Of a stretch of DNA of 9,065 nucleotides, positions 1 to 6,533 are shown piece by piece (the first letter of the stretch is position 1; each line of letters starts with the position of its first letter). Source of the DNA: Candidatus Latescibacteria bacterium 4484_181 (GTDB lineage: Bacteria; Latescibacterota; MVCY01); the NCBI GenBank assembly GCA_002049985.1, contig MVCY01000056.1, forward strand, positions 1-9,065, read 5' to 3'. Both the position numbers and the translations under genes were made by a program. The notes under the pieces are model-generated. The model was not told where the DNA came from. It was given only the letters and a program-made list of their open reading frames with translations, and searched no databases.

Positions 1-1
1 T

Positions 2-367
2 CTGGTTCTCGGCGTGGCAGCCGCTGGCATTGCAGGCAAATGGCTATTATCTATTTCTCTGGGAGGGGCAATAGCGGTTTTCCTTTACAGCTTACGGCTC
101 AAGCGTACTGCTTTCTGGGGAAATTTCACAGTGAGCCTCCTTTGTGGACTGGTATTTGTTTACGGAGGCGTGTGTGTCGGTAAGCCAAAGGCAACTCTGA
201 TCCCCGCCTTTCTTGTCGTCTGTGTGGGTATAATCCCTGTCATCTGCTATGTCATCTGGTCTATATGGCGAGACAACTCTTCCCGGAATTTGGGCAGGCT
301 GAGCAGCATACTTAAGTTGGATATGTTGGTGGGACTTCTGGCCATACTTCTGGGAAGCAAATTTTAG
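2..367 (+). CDS. UbiA-family prenyltransferase, C-terminal part with internal loss (5' end outside window)
   Basis: The reading frame is open from the first bases, so the gene starts upstream; the GTG at 14 is unlikely to be the real start. UbiA enzymes are integral-membrane transferases that attach a polyprenyl chain to an acceptor. The segment LYSLRLKRTAFWGN followed by a VSLLCGLVFVYGGVCVG helix closely resembles the digeranylgeranylglyceryl-phosphate synthase/4-hydroxybenzoate prenyltransferase branch, and the end (SSILKLDMLVGLLAILLG) matches the usual last helix. About 65-75 residues normally present between these parts are missing. The sequence jumps from IPAFL (about 202-213) to VGIIPVICYVIW without the second Asp-rich motif (REI-KD--D--GD) that binds Mg-diphosphate. 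If genuine, the protein is inactive. The substrate cannot be assigned. The stop codon lies 2 bp before the hrcA promoter. Family assignment is fairly firm; the internal loss is inferred from memory of the family. Confidence 0.7.
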   Translation: MVLGVAAAGIAGKWLLSISLGGAIAVFLYSLRLKRTAFWGNFTVSLLCGLVFVYGGVCVGKPKATLIPAFLVVCVGIIPVICYVIWSIWRDNSSRNLGRLSSILKLDMLVGLLAILLGSKF

Positions 368-369
368 GC

Positions 370-398
370 TTGACAACGAGGCACCCATCTCTTATATT
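370..398 (+). promoter_or_regulatory. Sigma70-type promoter of hrcA operon
   Basis: A perfect TTGACA (-35, 370-375) and a TATATT (-10, 393-398) are separated by exactly 17 bp. Transcription would begin at about 404-406, inside the CIRCE operator. The promoter starts 2 bp after the UbiA stop codon, so hrcA-grpE-dnaK has its own start even if read-through from upstream occurs. Confidence 0.85.
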
Positions 399-425
399 TT
401 AGCAATCTCTGAAGAAGAGTGCTAA
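399..425 (+). promoter_or_regulatory. CIRCE operator (HrcA binding site)
   Basis: The inverted repeat TTAGCAATC-N9-GAGTGCTAA matches the CIRCE consensus TTAGCACTC-N9-GAGTGCTAA with one change (A for C at 405) in the left arm. It abuts the -10 box and covers the expected transcription start, so bound HrcA would block initiation. It lies 17 bp before the hrcA start codon, the usual place for autoregulation. It is the only CIRCE I see in the window. Confidence 0.93.
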
Positions 426-442
426 TCTCGAGGTGAAAAGCT

Positions 443-1519
443 ATGGAACAATTAAGCCAGAGAGAACGTGATGTCCTTCAGAGCCTTATTCAGATTCATA
501 TAGCTACAGCCGCGCCGGTCAGTTCCCGAGCGATCTGCAAAAAATATCTCTCCGAGCTGAGCCCGGCTACCGTACGCAATACCATGATGGACCTCGAAGA
601 GAGGGGATTCCTCGACCAACCTCACACCTCAGCGGGGAGGGAACCAACCGATAAAGGCTACCGGTATTATGTAGACTCCCTGATGAAGAAAGAAGCTCTC
701 AGCTCCGAGGAGAAACGGCTGTTGAGAAGGAGATTTCGTTCATACTTTAAGGACAGGGATGCCGAGTATGCGTTCAATGAAATCTCAAGGACAATAGCTC
801 AATTGTCGCACCAACTGGGAGTTGTTCTCTCTCCCCGGTTCGAAGAAGGGATTCTACAGAAGCTGGAACTGATCCCGTTGAACAGAAGCAGGGTGTTGGT
901 AATAATCACAGTGACCTCTGGGTTGGTCAAAACCATAACTGTAGAGATTGACAGACCCAGCAGGTCTTCTACTGGCAGAAGAAAGGTTTTGATCTCACGC
1001 AAGAAACTGCGAGAAGCCTGTCAGTTGTTTAACGAACGGTTAGCCGGATTATCCATCAAAGAGATACGCCGGTCGATCCAGCAAAGACTTAGATATTCCA
1101 CTCAAACAACCCCCGAACTATTTAGCTTCTTTATCAAACAGGCCAATAGCATCTTTCGATTTGACTCCCCACGGGACCTTTTCGTGGAGGGCAGGACCAA
1201 TATTATGCTGCAACCCGAGTTCAGAGACCGCCAGAGACTGGCTGAGTTGATGGAGTTCTTGGATGAACAAGACAGGGTGATCAGCTTGTTGAACCAGCAA
1301 GCTGGAAAACAGGGCGTGGTGGTCACCATCGGCAGCGAAAATGCCTTCTCTCAAATGCAGGTATGCAGCCTGGTAACTTCCTCCTACAATATTGGAGACC
1401 TGTCTGGAACCGTGGGAATGATCGGCCCCACCAGGATGAGATACTCAAAGTATGTCTCCTTATTGGAATATACCGCAAAGTTGATGAGCGAATTGCTGAG
1501 TGAGACACCCTTGACCTAA
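443..1519 (+). CDS. hrcA: Heat-inducible transcription repressor HrcA
   Basis: HrcA binds CIRCE as a dimer and represses class I heat-shock genes; its folding is thought to depend on GroEL, which links repression to free chaperone. The 358 residues match the normal family length. An N-terminal winged helix (about 1-78) carries SPATVRNTMMDLEERGF (40-56) and the signature PHTSAGR-PTDKGYRYYVD (60-78). The GAF-like and insertion domains follow, and the C-terminal GTVGMIGPTRMRYSKYVSLLEY segment is typical. The ATG start at 443 has GAGGTG (430-435) 7 bp upstream. One oddity is Glu67, where most homologues have Ile (TSAGRIPTDKG). The gene appears intact, unlike its neighbours on both sides. CIRCE and promoter lie directly upstream, and grpE follows after 160 bp. 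Confidence 0.96.
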   Translation: MEQLSQRERDVLQSLIQIHIATAAPVSSRAICKKYLSELSPATVRNTMMDLEERGFLDQPHTSAGREPTDKGYRYYVDSLMKKEALSSEEKRLLRRRFRSYFKDRDAEYAFNEISRTIAQLSHQLGVVLSPRFEEGILQKLELIPLNRSRVLVIITVTSGLVKTITVEIDRPSRSSTGRRKVLISRKKLREACQLFNERLAGLSIKEIRRSIQQRLRYSTQTTPELFSFFIKQANSIFRFDSPRDLFVEGRTNIMLQPEFRDRQRLAELMEFLDEQDRVISLLNQQAGKQGVVVTIGSENAFSQMQVCSLVTSSYNIGDLSGTVGMIGPTRMRYSKYVSLLEYTAKLMSELLSETPLT

Positions 1520-1602
1520 TGGCATTTGAAATCCCTGAGATCGTGCCAGAGAAATTACCGGGACAGGGGAGCAAGATTGATTCTCTGTGGCCTCCCCATT
1601 AG
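1519..1602 (+). CDS. Possible 27-residue peptide overlapping the hrcA stop
   Basis: An ATG overlaps the hrcA stop codon by one base (TAATG), the arrangement of translationally coupled genes. It opens a 27-codon frame beginning MAFEIPEIVPEKLPGQG and ending at TAG 1600-1602. The peptide is proline- and acid-rich and I recognise no family. It could be the remnant of a gene that once sat between hrcA and grpE, a real small peptide, or chance. Losses nearby make a remnant plausible, but nothing proves it. Confidence 0.25.
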   Translation: MAFEIPEIVPEKLPGQGSKIDSLWPPH

Positions 1603-1631
1603 ATGTGTATCATCTAACAGGATGAACCTGT
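1599..1631 (+). repeat. Two adjoining small inverted repeats in grpE leader
   Basis: TTAGATG-TGTAT-CATCTAA (1599-1617) is followed directly, sharing one base, by ACAGG-ATGAA-CCTGT (1617-1631). Both arms match perfectly in each. They lie 49-80 bp before the grpE start and could form tandem hairpins in the hrcA-grpE mRNA, affecting processing or stability, or could be a protein site. No T-run follows, so they are not a terminator. The pair is not a CIRCE. Confidence 0.4.
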
Positions 1632-1679
1632 GGTCAGCTTCCCGCTAATATTTTTAATCACACAGGAGAGAAAGCCAAA

Positions 1680-2990
1680 ATGGAAGAGGTAAAAAAGGAT
1701 TCCTCTACGGAACAACCGGGCAAGTCAGAAGAAAAGGCTCCAAAAAAGAGTACAAAGAGGACTAAATTAAAAGAAAAACTGGAGAAAGTGGAAGCAGAGT
1801 TAAGCCAGAAACACGAACAACTGTTAAGACTGGCAGCGGAATTTGAGAACTACAAGAAAAGAGTAAACCGGGATTTTGCTGTCCTGGTTAAAACTGCAAA
1901 TGAGAATTTGATCAAACAGTTGCTTCCAACGCTCGACAATCTGGAAAGGGCTCTAAATCACAGTAAGACAGAGGATAACTTCAATTCTCTCCGCGAAGGA
2001 GTGGAGATGATCTTTGGACAGCTTCTGGAAACACTGAAAAAGGAGGGACTAACGCCAATTGAGGCAGTTGGTAAACCCTTTGATCCACACCTGCATGAGG
2101 CAGTGATGCAGGTAGAAGATGCCAAGCATCCATCAGGCACCGTGGTAGACGAAGTGGAGAGAGGCTACATGTTGAACGACAAATTTACCAAGGATGGAGA
2201 GCGACTTGTTGCAGGAGCTGCTAAAAGACAGGCTATAACAAATTCCGAGAACACTGTATTTTCTATAAAAAGATTTATGGGCAGAAAATACAACGAGGTA
2301 GCTACAGAAAGAGAACTTGTACCTTACAAGGTGGTCGAAGCCCCCAACGGCGACGTAAGGGTAGTGGCCGGAGGAAAGGAGTATGCACCCCCAGAGATAT
2401 CAGCTATGGTACTGCAGGAGATGAAGAAGACGGCCGACGAGTATCTGGGGGAGGAGGTAAAACAGGCGGTAATCACTGTGCCTGCTTACTTTAACGACTC
2501 ACAACGCCAAGCCACCAAGGATGCTGGCAAGATTGCCGGCCTGGAGGTCCTGCGGATTATCAACGAGCCCACCGCTGCCTCTCTGGCTTACGGACTCGAC
2601 AAAAAAGGGGGAGAAAAGATTGCCGTCTTCGACCTCGGCGGAGGCACCTTCGACATCTCCATCCTCGAACTTGGTGAGGGCGTCTTCGAAGTCCTCTCCA
2701 CAAACGGAGACACCCATTTAGGAGGAGATGACTTCGACCAGCGGATCATAGACTGGATGGCTGAGGAGTTCCAAAAAGAGCACGGAATCGACCTCAGACA
2801 GGACAGAATGGCATTGCAAAGGCTGAAAGAGGCTGCCGAAAAAGCAAAGTGCGAGTTGTCCACCACCCTACAGACCACCATTAACCTCCCCTTTATCACC
2901 GCAGACCAGACAGGCCCAAAACACCTTAATATGACACTGACCAGGGCGAAGCATGCCTGCCGTCCAGGAGATAGTGAAGCAACTGTTTGA
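1680..2990 (+). CDS. grpE: GrpE fused in frame to DnaK ATPase fragment, ending in a frameshift
   Basis: Residues 1-168 are GrpE, the nucleotide-exchange factor of DnaK: a charged Lys/Glu-rich N-terminus, a long coiled coil (about 28-80, with AAEFENYKKRVNRDF), then DNLERAL, KPFDPHLHEAV and VERGYMLNDK. After K168 the last ~10-20 residues of GrpE are absent and the frame continues as DnaK from TKDGERLVAGAAKRQAITN (170 on). DnaK's first ~45 residues, including the GIDLGTTNS phosphate-1 loop, are therefore missing. The DnaK part has VITVPAYFNDSQRQATKDAG, IINEPTAASLAYG and DLGGGTFD (from 318). At LTRAK (420-424, ending 2951) homology stops and 12 unrelated residues lead to TGA 2988-2990. The start ATG has AGGAGAG (1664-1670) at good spacing. 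A natural GrpE-DnaK fusion is not known to me; a deletion or assembly fault is the likely cause. Confidence 0.9.
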   Translation: MEEVKKDSSTEQPGKSEEKAPKKSTKRTKLKEKLEKVEAELSQKHEQLLRLAAEFENYKKRVNRDFAVLVKTANENLIKQLLPTLDNLERALNHSKTEDNFNSLREGVEMIFGQLLETLKKEGLTPIEAVGKPFDPHLHEAVMQVEDAKHPSGTVVDEVERGYMLNDKFTKDGERLVAGAAKRQAITNSENTVFSIKRFMGRKYNEVATERELVPYKVVEAPNGDVRVVAGGKEYAPPEISAMVLQEMKKTADEYLGEEVKQAVITVPAYFNDSQRQATKDAGKIAGLEVLRIINEPTAASLAYGLDKKGGEKIAVFDLGGGTFDISILELGEGVFEVLSTNGDTHLGGDDFDQRIIDWMAEEFQKEHGIDLRQDRMALQRLKEAAEKAKCELSTTLQTTINLPFITADQTGPKHLNMTLTRAKHACRPGDSEATV

Positions 2991-3858
2991 CAAGAATCCA
3001 AACAAGAGCGTCAACCCCGATGAGGCAGTGGCCATAGGGGCAGCTATTCAGGGAGCTGTTCTCTCCGGCGAGGTCAAAGACATTCTGCTGCTGGACGTAA
3101 CTCCACTCTCCTTAGGGATTGAAACCTTAGGCGGAGTGATGACCCGACTGATAGAGAGGAATACCACTATCCCAACGAAAAAGAGTCAGATCTTCACCAC
3201 TGCAGCAGACAATCAGACGGCGGTGAGCATCCATGTGCTGCAGGGAGAACGGACGATGGCCGTCGACAACCGTACCTTAGGTAGATTTGACCTGGTGGGG
3301 ATTCCACCCGCTCCCCGCGGCGTCCCTCAGATTGAGGTCACTTTCGATATCGATGCCAACGGTATCGTCCATGTATCGGCAAAAGACAAGGCAACAGGTA
3401 AGGAGCAGAGCATCAGGATCCAAGCCTCCAGTGGACTCTCTGAGCAAGAGATAGAGAGGATGACCAAAGACGCAAAGGCTCATGCTGAAGAGGACAAAAA
3501 GAAAAAAGAACTGGTAGAGGCAAGAAATCAAGCCGACCAACTGATCTACACCACTGAGAAGACACTGAAAGAGTACGGCGACAAGGTCTCAGAGCAGGAG
3601 AAGAACAGGATTAAAGAAGCAGTTGAGAATCTCAAAAAGGCAACAGCAGGCTCTGATGTCCAGGCAATCCGCAATGCAATGGACCAGGTCACTAAGGCCT
3701 CCCACAAAATAGCTGAGGAGATGTACAAGAAAACAGCACAGCAGCAGGCGCAGACTGGACCTCAACCTGAAGGCAAAACCAAGAGTGAAGAGAAGAAAAA
3801 GGAAGGACCAGTAGAGGCTGACTTCGAGGTTGTAGACGACGAGAAAGGCAAAAAGTGA
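2953..3858 (+). CDS. dnaK: DnaK (Hsp70) C-terminal part, out of frame with its N-terminal half
   Basis: DnaK is the ATP-driven Hsp70 chaperone acting with GrpE and DnaJ. This frame resumes DnaK homology at MPAVQEIVKQLF immediately after the break at 2951/2952. It holds the end of the ATPase domain (SVNPDEAVAIGAA, 19-31), the interdomain linker DILLLDV (43-49), the substrate-binding beta domain (GGVMT, NTTIPTKKSQ, VLQGER, FDIDANGIVHVSAKDKATG), the helical lid and an acidic tail (EADFEVVDDEKGKK). Compared with E. coli DnaK, about 40 residues carrying the VGGSTR adenosine-binding motif are missing. A loss of about 122 bp would give exactly the +1 frame change seen. The ATG at 2953 is an internal Met codon with no convincing ribosome-binding site, so this is a broken half-gene, not an independent protein. 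The terminator follows 8 bp after the stop. Confidence 0.9.
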   Translation: MPAVQEIVKQLFDKNPNKSVNPDEAVAIGAAIQGAVLSGEVKDILLLDVTPLSLGIETLGGVMTRLIERNTTIPTKKSQIFTTAADNQTAVSIHVLQGERTMAVDNRTLGRFDLVGIPPAPRGVPQIEVTFDIDANGIVHVSAKDKATGKEQSIRIQASSGLSEQEIERMTKDAKAHAEEDKKKKELVEARNQADQLIYTTEKTLKEYGDKVSEQEKNRIKEAVENLKKATAGSDVQAIRNAMDQVTKASHKIAEEMYKKTAQQQAQTGPQPEGKTKSEEKKKEGPVEADFEVVDDEKGKK

Positions 3859-3866
3859 GCACCTCA

Positions 3867-3907
3867 GACCCCAGCTTTCAGGACAGAAAAGGCTGGGGTC
3901 TTTTTTT
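3867..3907 (+). terminator. Rho-independent terminator after dnaK
   Basis: Perfect 9-bp arms GACCCCAGC (3867-3875) and GCTGGGGTC (3892-3900) enclose a 16-base loop, followed at once by seven T (3901-3907). It closes the hrcA-grpE-dnaK unit and shows that dnaJ is not co-transcribed here. Confidence 0.93.
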
Positions 3908-4153
3908 CAATACTAAACTCCGGCAAATTTCAAACAACAAACCTGAAGTTTCAGAGAAACTCCAATAGTGCGAATCTTGTCTGATTCGTAAGAAGTCCGT
4001 TCTTGTCATGCAAAGCTTGCCCAAACATCTCATAGATTAGTCCAATTTGTCAAGAGATCAGATTCTTTGCCCCTTCAGAATGGCACTTTTGCTACTTTCT
4101 AGATCCTGCCGAACAACAGAAGCCCTGGCAGCACTGGCTCACTTCACATATCT

Positions 4154-4192
4154 ATTTCTGTGGGAGGGTCCTGCAGACCCCAATTTCTGTGG
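4154..4192. repeat. Hairpin flanked by 10-bp direct repeats
   Basis: ATTTCTGTGG occurs twice (4154-4163 and 4183-4192), and between the copies lies GGGTC-CTGCA-GACCC (4166-4180), a 5-bp-arm hairpin. A direct-repeat-flanked palindrome is typical of REP-like or very small inserted elements, but a single copy cannot show mobility. Confidence 0.4.
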
Positions 4193-4331
4193 TGCCAGGA
4201 GAGTTGCCTATGTCTGTTCTCAAGATAGAATGTGGGACGCTTTCTGCAGAACCATCTTTCCTCTACCGGACGTTTTATAAGTCAACAGATTTTGAGTTTG
4301 TTGGAGGGTTGTTAGTTGGAATCTGTTACGC

Positions 4332-4353
4332 ACCCTGGCAATTTTGCCAGGGT
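4332..4353. promoter_or_regulatory. 22-bp palindrome upstream of the permease
   Basis: Perfect 10-bp arms ACCCTGGCAA (4332-4341) and TTGCCAGGGT (4344-4353) flank a central TT. The element ends 34 bp before the permease start codon. It lacks a T-run, and a 2-base loop is poor for an RNA hairpin, so a dimeric-repressor operator is the likelier role. The regulator is unknown. No clear -35/-10 pair could be placed next to it. Confidence 0.55.
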
Positions 4354-4387
4354 TTGGGCAATACGATAACCGTGGAAATGGGGCACA

Positions 4388-6253
4388 TTGAAAAGGGAAC
4401 CTCTCAAGAGAGAACTTAGTTTGCTTGGTATTTTCTGCATTGCCTCCGGGGCAATGGTGAGCTCTGGATTATTTATTCTGCCCAGTCTTGCCTTCGCTAA
4501 GGCCGGTCCGGCGGCGATACTCTCCTATCTGTTAGCCGGAGTGCTGATGATCCCTGCCGTGTTGGCCACGGCGGAGTTAGCCACTGCTATGCCTCGAGCC
4601 GGGGGCAGTTATTTTTTTATTGAGCGCAGCCTCGGCACCCTGACAGGCACACTGGGAGGACTGGCCAATTGGTTTTCTATCGCCTTTAAAAGCGCCTTTG
4701 CCCTGGTAGGGATAGGTTCATTTCTCCAGCTTATCTATCCAGATGTCAGTTACACCCAGGTTAGACTCATAGCCGTGGGAAGCTGTCTGCTCTTCACATT
4801 CATCAACCTCACCAGCGTGAAAAGCACCGGGAGATTGCAGATATCTCTGGTACTTCTGCTGTTAGGAATTCTTATCTCATATGTGTTTTATGGCCTGCAG
4901 GCTGTTCAACCCCAAAGGTATTCCCCCTTTATGCCTTTTGGCTCGGGAAGGATGCTGGCTGTGACAGGCCTGGTCTTCATCTCTTACGGTGGGCTCACCA
5001 AAGTGGCAAGTGTTGGCGAAGAGGTTAAGAATCCTGCCAGGAATATACCTCTGGGTATGTTCTCAGCCTATGTTATTATCAATGTGCTTTACGCATTGGT
5101 AGTTGGGGTCACCGTGGGAATCCTTGATGCCCAGCAATTGAAGAGCTCTCTCACTCCAATTTGTCTTGGAGCCAGCGCCTCTATGGGCACATTTGGGACT
5201 GCAGTTGTAGCTGTGGCCGCTATGTGTGCCTTTGTCACCACGGCCAATGCTGGCATTTTGGCTGCCTCCCGCAGCCCTTTGGCTATGAGCCGGGATGGAA
5301 TCCTGCCCAAGTTCTTGGGAAGAGTGAGCAAGAGATTTGGCACCCCCTATGTATCCATATTCCTCACCAGTGCATTTATGGTCGTGGTGATTCTGTTCTT
5401 AACCCTCGAAGAGCTGGTCGAGACGGCCTCCACTTTGATGCTCTTGCTTTTTATCCTGGTAAATCTCTCCGTGATTATGATGCGGGCGGCCAAGATATCA
5501 AGCTACAGGCCCAAATTTCGCTCCCCTCTCTGCCCCTGGATCCAACTTCTGGGAATAGCAGCCTATGGATTTCTTATCTTTGAGATGGGAACTGTTCCTC
5601 TGCTGATTACCGGCGGTTTCATGGGGTTAGGGGCAGTCTGGTATCTGTCTTATGTTAGACCCAATGTGAGACGACAGTCAGCTCTTATTCATGTTGTTGA
5701 GCGAGTTACTGCAAGAGAACTAATAGACAGTGGCCTGGAAAATGAACTGAGGGACATCCTGATAGAACGGGATAACATCATTGAAGACAGGTTTGACCGT
5801 CTAGTTAAGGACTGTGCTATCTTAGATGTAAAAGGTCCACTGCCGTTGGAGAGGTTCTTCCAGAAGGCGGCAGAGGTCCTGTCCCCCAGGGTAGGAGTAG
5901 AACCCGGGAGACTGTTTGAATTACTTATGGAACGAGAGAGACAGTCCACCACAGCCATCCATCCAGGGTTAGCTGTCCCTCATGTCATAATCGAGGGAAG
6001 TGGGAGATTCGACCTTCTTCTGGGCAGATGTAAGGAAGGCGTCTCTTTCTCGGCCTCCCTGCCTCCGGTCTACACCGCCTTTATCCTGGCGGGCACTGCA
6101 GACGAGCGGAATTTCCACCTTCGCGCCCTGATGGCCATCGCCCAGATTACGCAGGAACCGGAATTTGAGAAAAATTGGTTGAATGCCAGAGGCCCGGAGG
6201 AACTGCGAAATATACTTCTAACGTCCAAACGGAGGAGAATTCCCGGAAAATAG
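4388..6253 (+). CDS. APC-family amino-acid permease fused to a PTS EIIA type-2-like domain
   Basis: Residues about 8-430 form an APC-superfamily transporter with about 12 membrane helices. TM1 has IASGAMVSSGLFILPS (the usual G-x-x-x-G-S-G-I-F loop with Ser in one Gly position), then AELATAMPRAGGSYFFIERSLG, VGEEVKNPARNIPLGM and SRDGILPKFLGRVSKRFGTP. A charged linker (about 435-490) leads to a C-terminal domain resembling PTS EIIA type 2/PtsN: LPLERFFQKAAEVL, LFELLMERERQSTTAI, then LAVPHV with His532 at the phospho-His position, and FHLRALMAIAQI (His577). APC proteins often carry cytosolic sensor domains such as Usp; the EIIA-like domain would suggest gating by phosphorylation or PTS state, which is inference. 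The substrate is unknown. The start must be the TTG at 4388, because an in-frame TAA lies at 4367-4369 with no other start between; GGGG (4380-4383) is a weak, close ribosome-binding site. It appears full length (621 residues) and monocistronic. Confidence 0.88.
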   Translation: MKREPLKRELSLLGIFCIASGAMVSSGLFILPSLAFAKAGPAAILSYLLAGVLMIPAVLATAELATAMPRAGGSYFFIERSLGTLTGTLGGLANWFSIAFKSAFALVGIGSFLQLIYPDVSYTQVRLIAVGSCLLFTFINLTSVKSTGRLQISLVLLLLGILISYVFYGLQAVQPQRYSPFMPFGSGRMLAVTGLVFISYGGLTKVASVGEEVKNPARNIPLGMFSAYVIINVLYALVVGVTVGILDAQQLKSSLTPICLGASASMGTFGTAVVAVAAMCAFVTTANAGILAASRSPLAMSRDGILPKFLGRVSKRFGTPYVSIFLTSAFMVVVILFLTLEELVETASTLMLLLFILVNLSVIMMRAAKISSYRPKFRSPLCPWIQLLGIAAYGFLIFEMGTVPLLITGGFMGLGAVWYLSYVRPNVRRQSALIHVVERVTARELIDSGLENELRDILIERDNIIEDRFDRLVKDCAILDVKGPLPLERFFQKAAEVLSPRVGVEPGRLFELLMERERQSTTAIHPGLAVPHVIIEGSGRFDLLLGRCKEGVSFSASLPPVYTAFILAGTADERNFHLRALMAIAQITQEPEFEKNWLNARGPEELRNILLTSKRRRIPGK

Positions 6254-6354
6254 ATACCTCCTGACCTCCAAATCCGCCAGTTCCGCCCGATGGCAGACAG
6301 AAAGGGGGAGGAAAAAGCGTTGGTAGTAGAACCCTACCCTATCGGCGCCTGAGG

Positions 6355-6504
6355 ATGCTTCATACATCTATCTTCCGAAGCAGATGGAGAAAGATTGGCC
6401 AATTCATGAGTGATGAACTGAGTTTACCGACCTATGACCTAAATGCCCACTGTAAGAATCTAACTGAACTTTCACAAAAATATTACAATTGGAGAAATAA
6501 GTGA
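6355..6504 (+). CDS. Possible small or remnant ORF, 49 residues
   Basis: An ATG at 6355 opens a 49-codon frame ending at TGA 6502-6504. GAGG (6351-6354) directly abuts the start, too close for an ideal ribosome-binding site; an internal ATG lies at codon 18. The C-terminal half (DELSLPTYDLNAHCKNLTEL) has protein-like composition and could be the tail of a degraded gene. I recognise no family. Confidence 0.2.
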   Translation: MLHTSIFRSRWRKIGQFMSDELSLPTYDLNAHCKNLTELSQKYYNWRNK

Positions 6505-6533
6505 CGCATTTTCCTTATATTACTGAGCTATCT

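Larger units (their letters stand above)
3908..4387. other. 480-bp intergenic region without a convincing gene
   Basis: Frames of about 77 residues exist here but lack ribosome-binding sites and any protein family character (many Cys, Arg and Pro in irregular order), so I do not call them. The region holds small inverted repeats (AGTTTC-AGA-GAAACT at 3947-3961; CGAATC-TTGTCT-GATTCG at 3971-3988), a repeat-flanked hairpin (4154-4192) and the palindrome before the permease (4332-4353). It may contain remnants of lost genes or elements. Confidence 0.6.

Noticed and set aside
2953..2970. ATG 2953 as a true start for an independent C-terminal DnaK
   Set aside because: It is an internal conserved Met codon of DnaK (TRMPAVQ) with no ribosome-binding site; the frame is better explained by a deletion.
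2588..3001. 137-codon minus-strand frame
   Set aside because: Antisense shadow of the highly codon-biased dnaK sequence.
4047..4280. 77-codon frame downstream of dnaK
   Set aside because: No ribosome-binding site, irregular Cys/Arg/Pro-rich composition, overlaps another frame and contains the repeat-flanked hairpin; likely chance.
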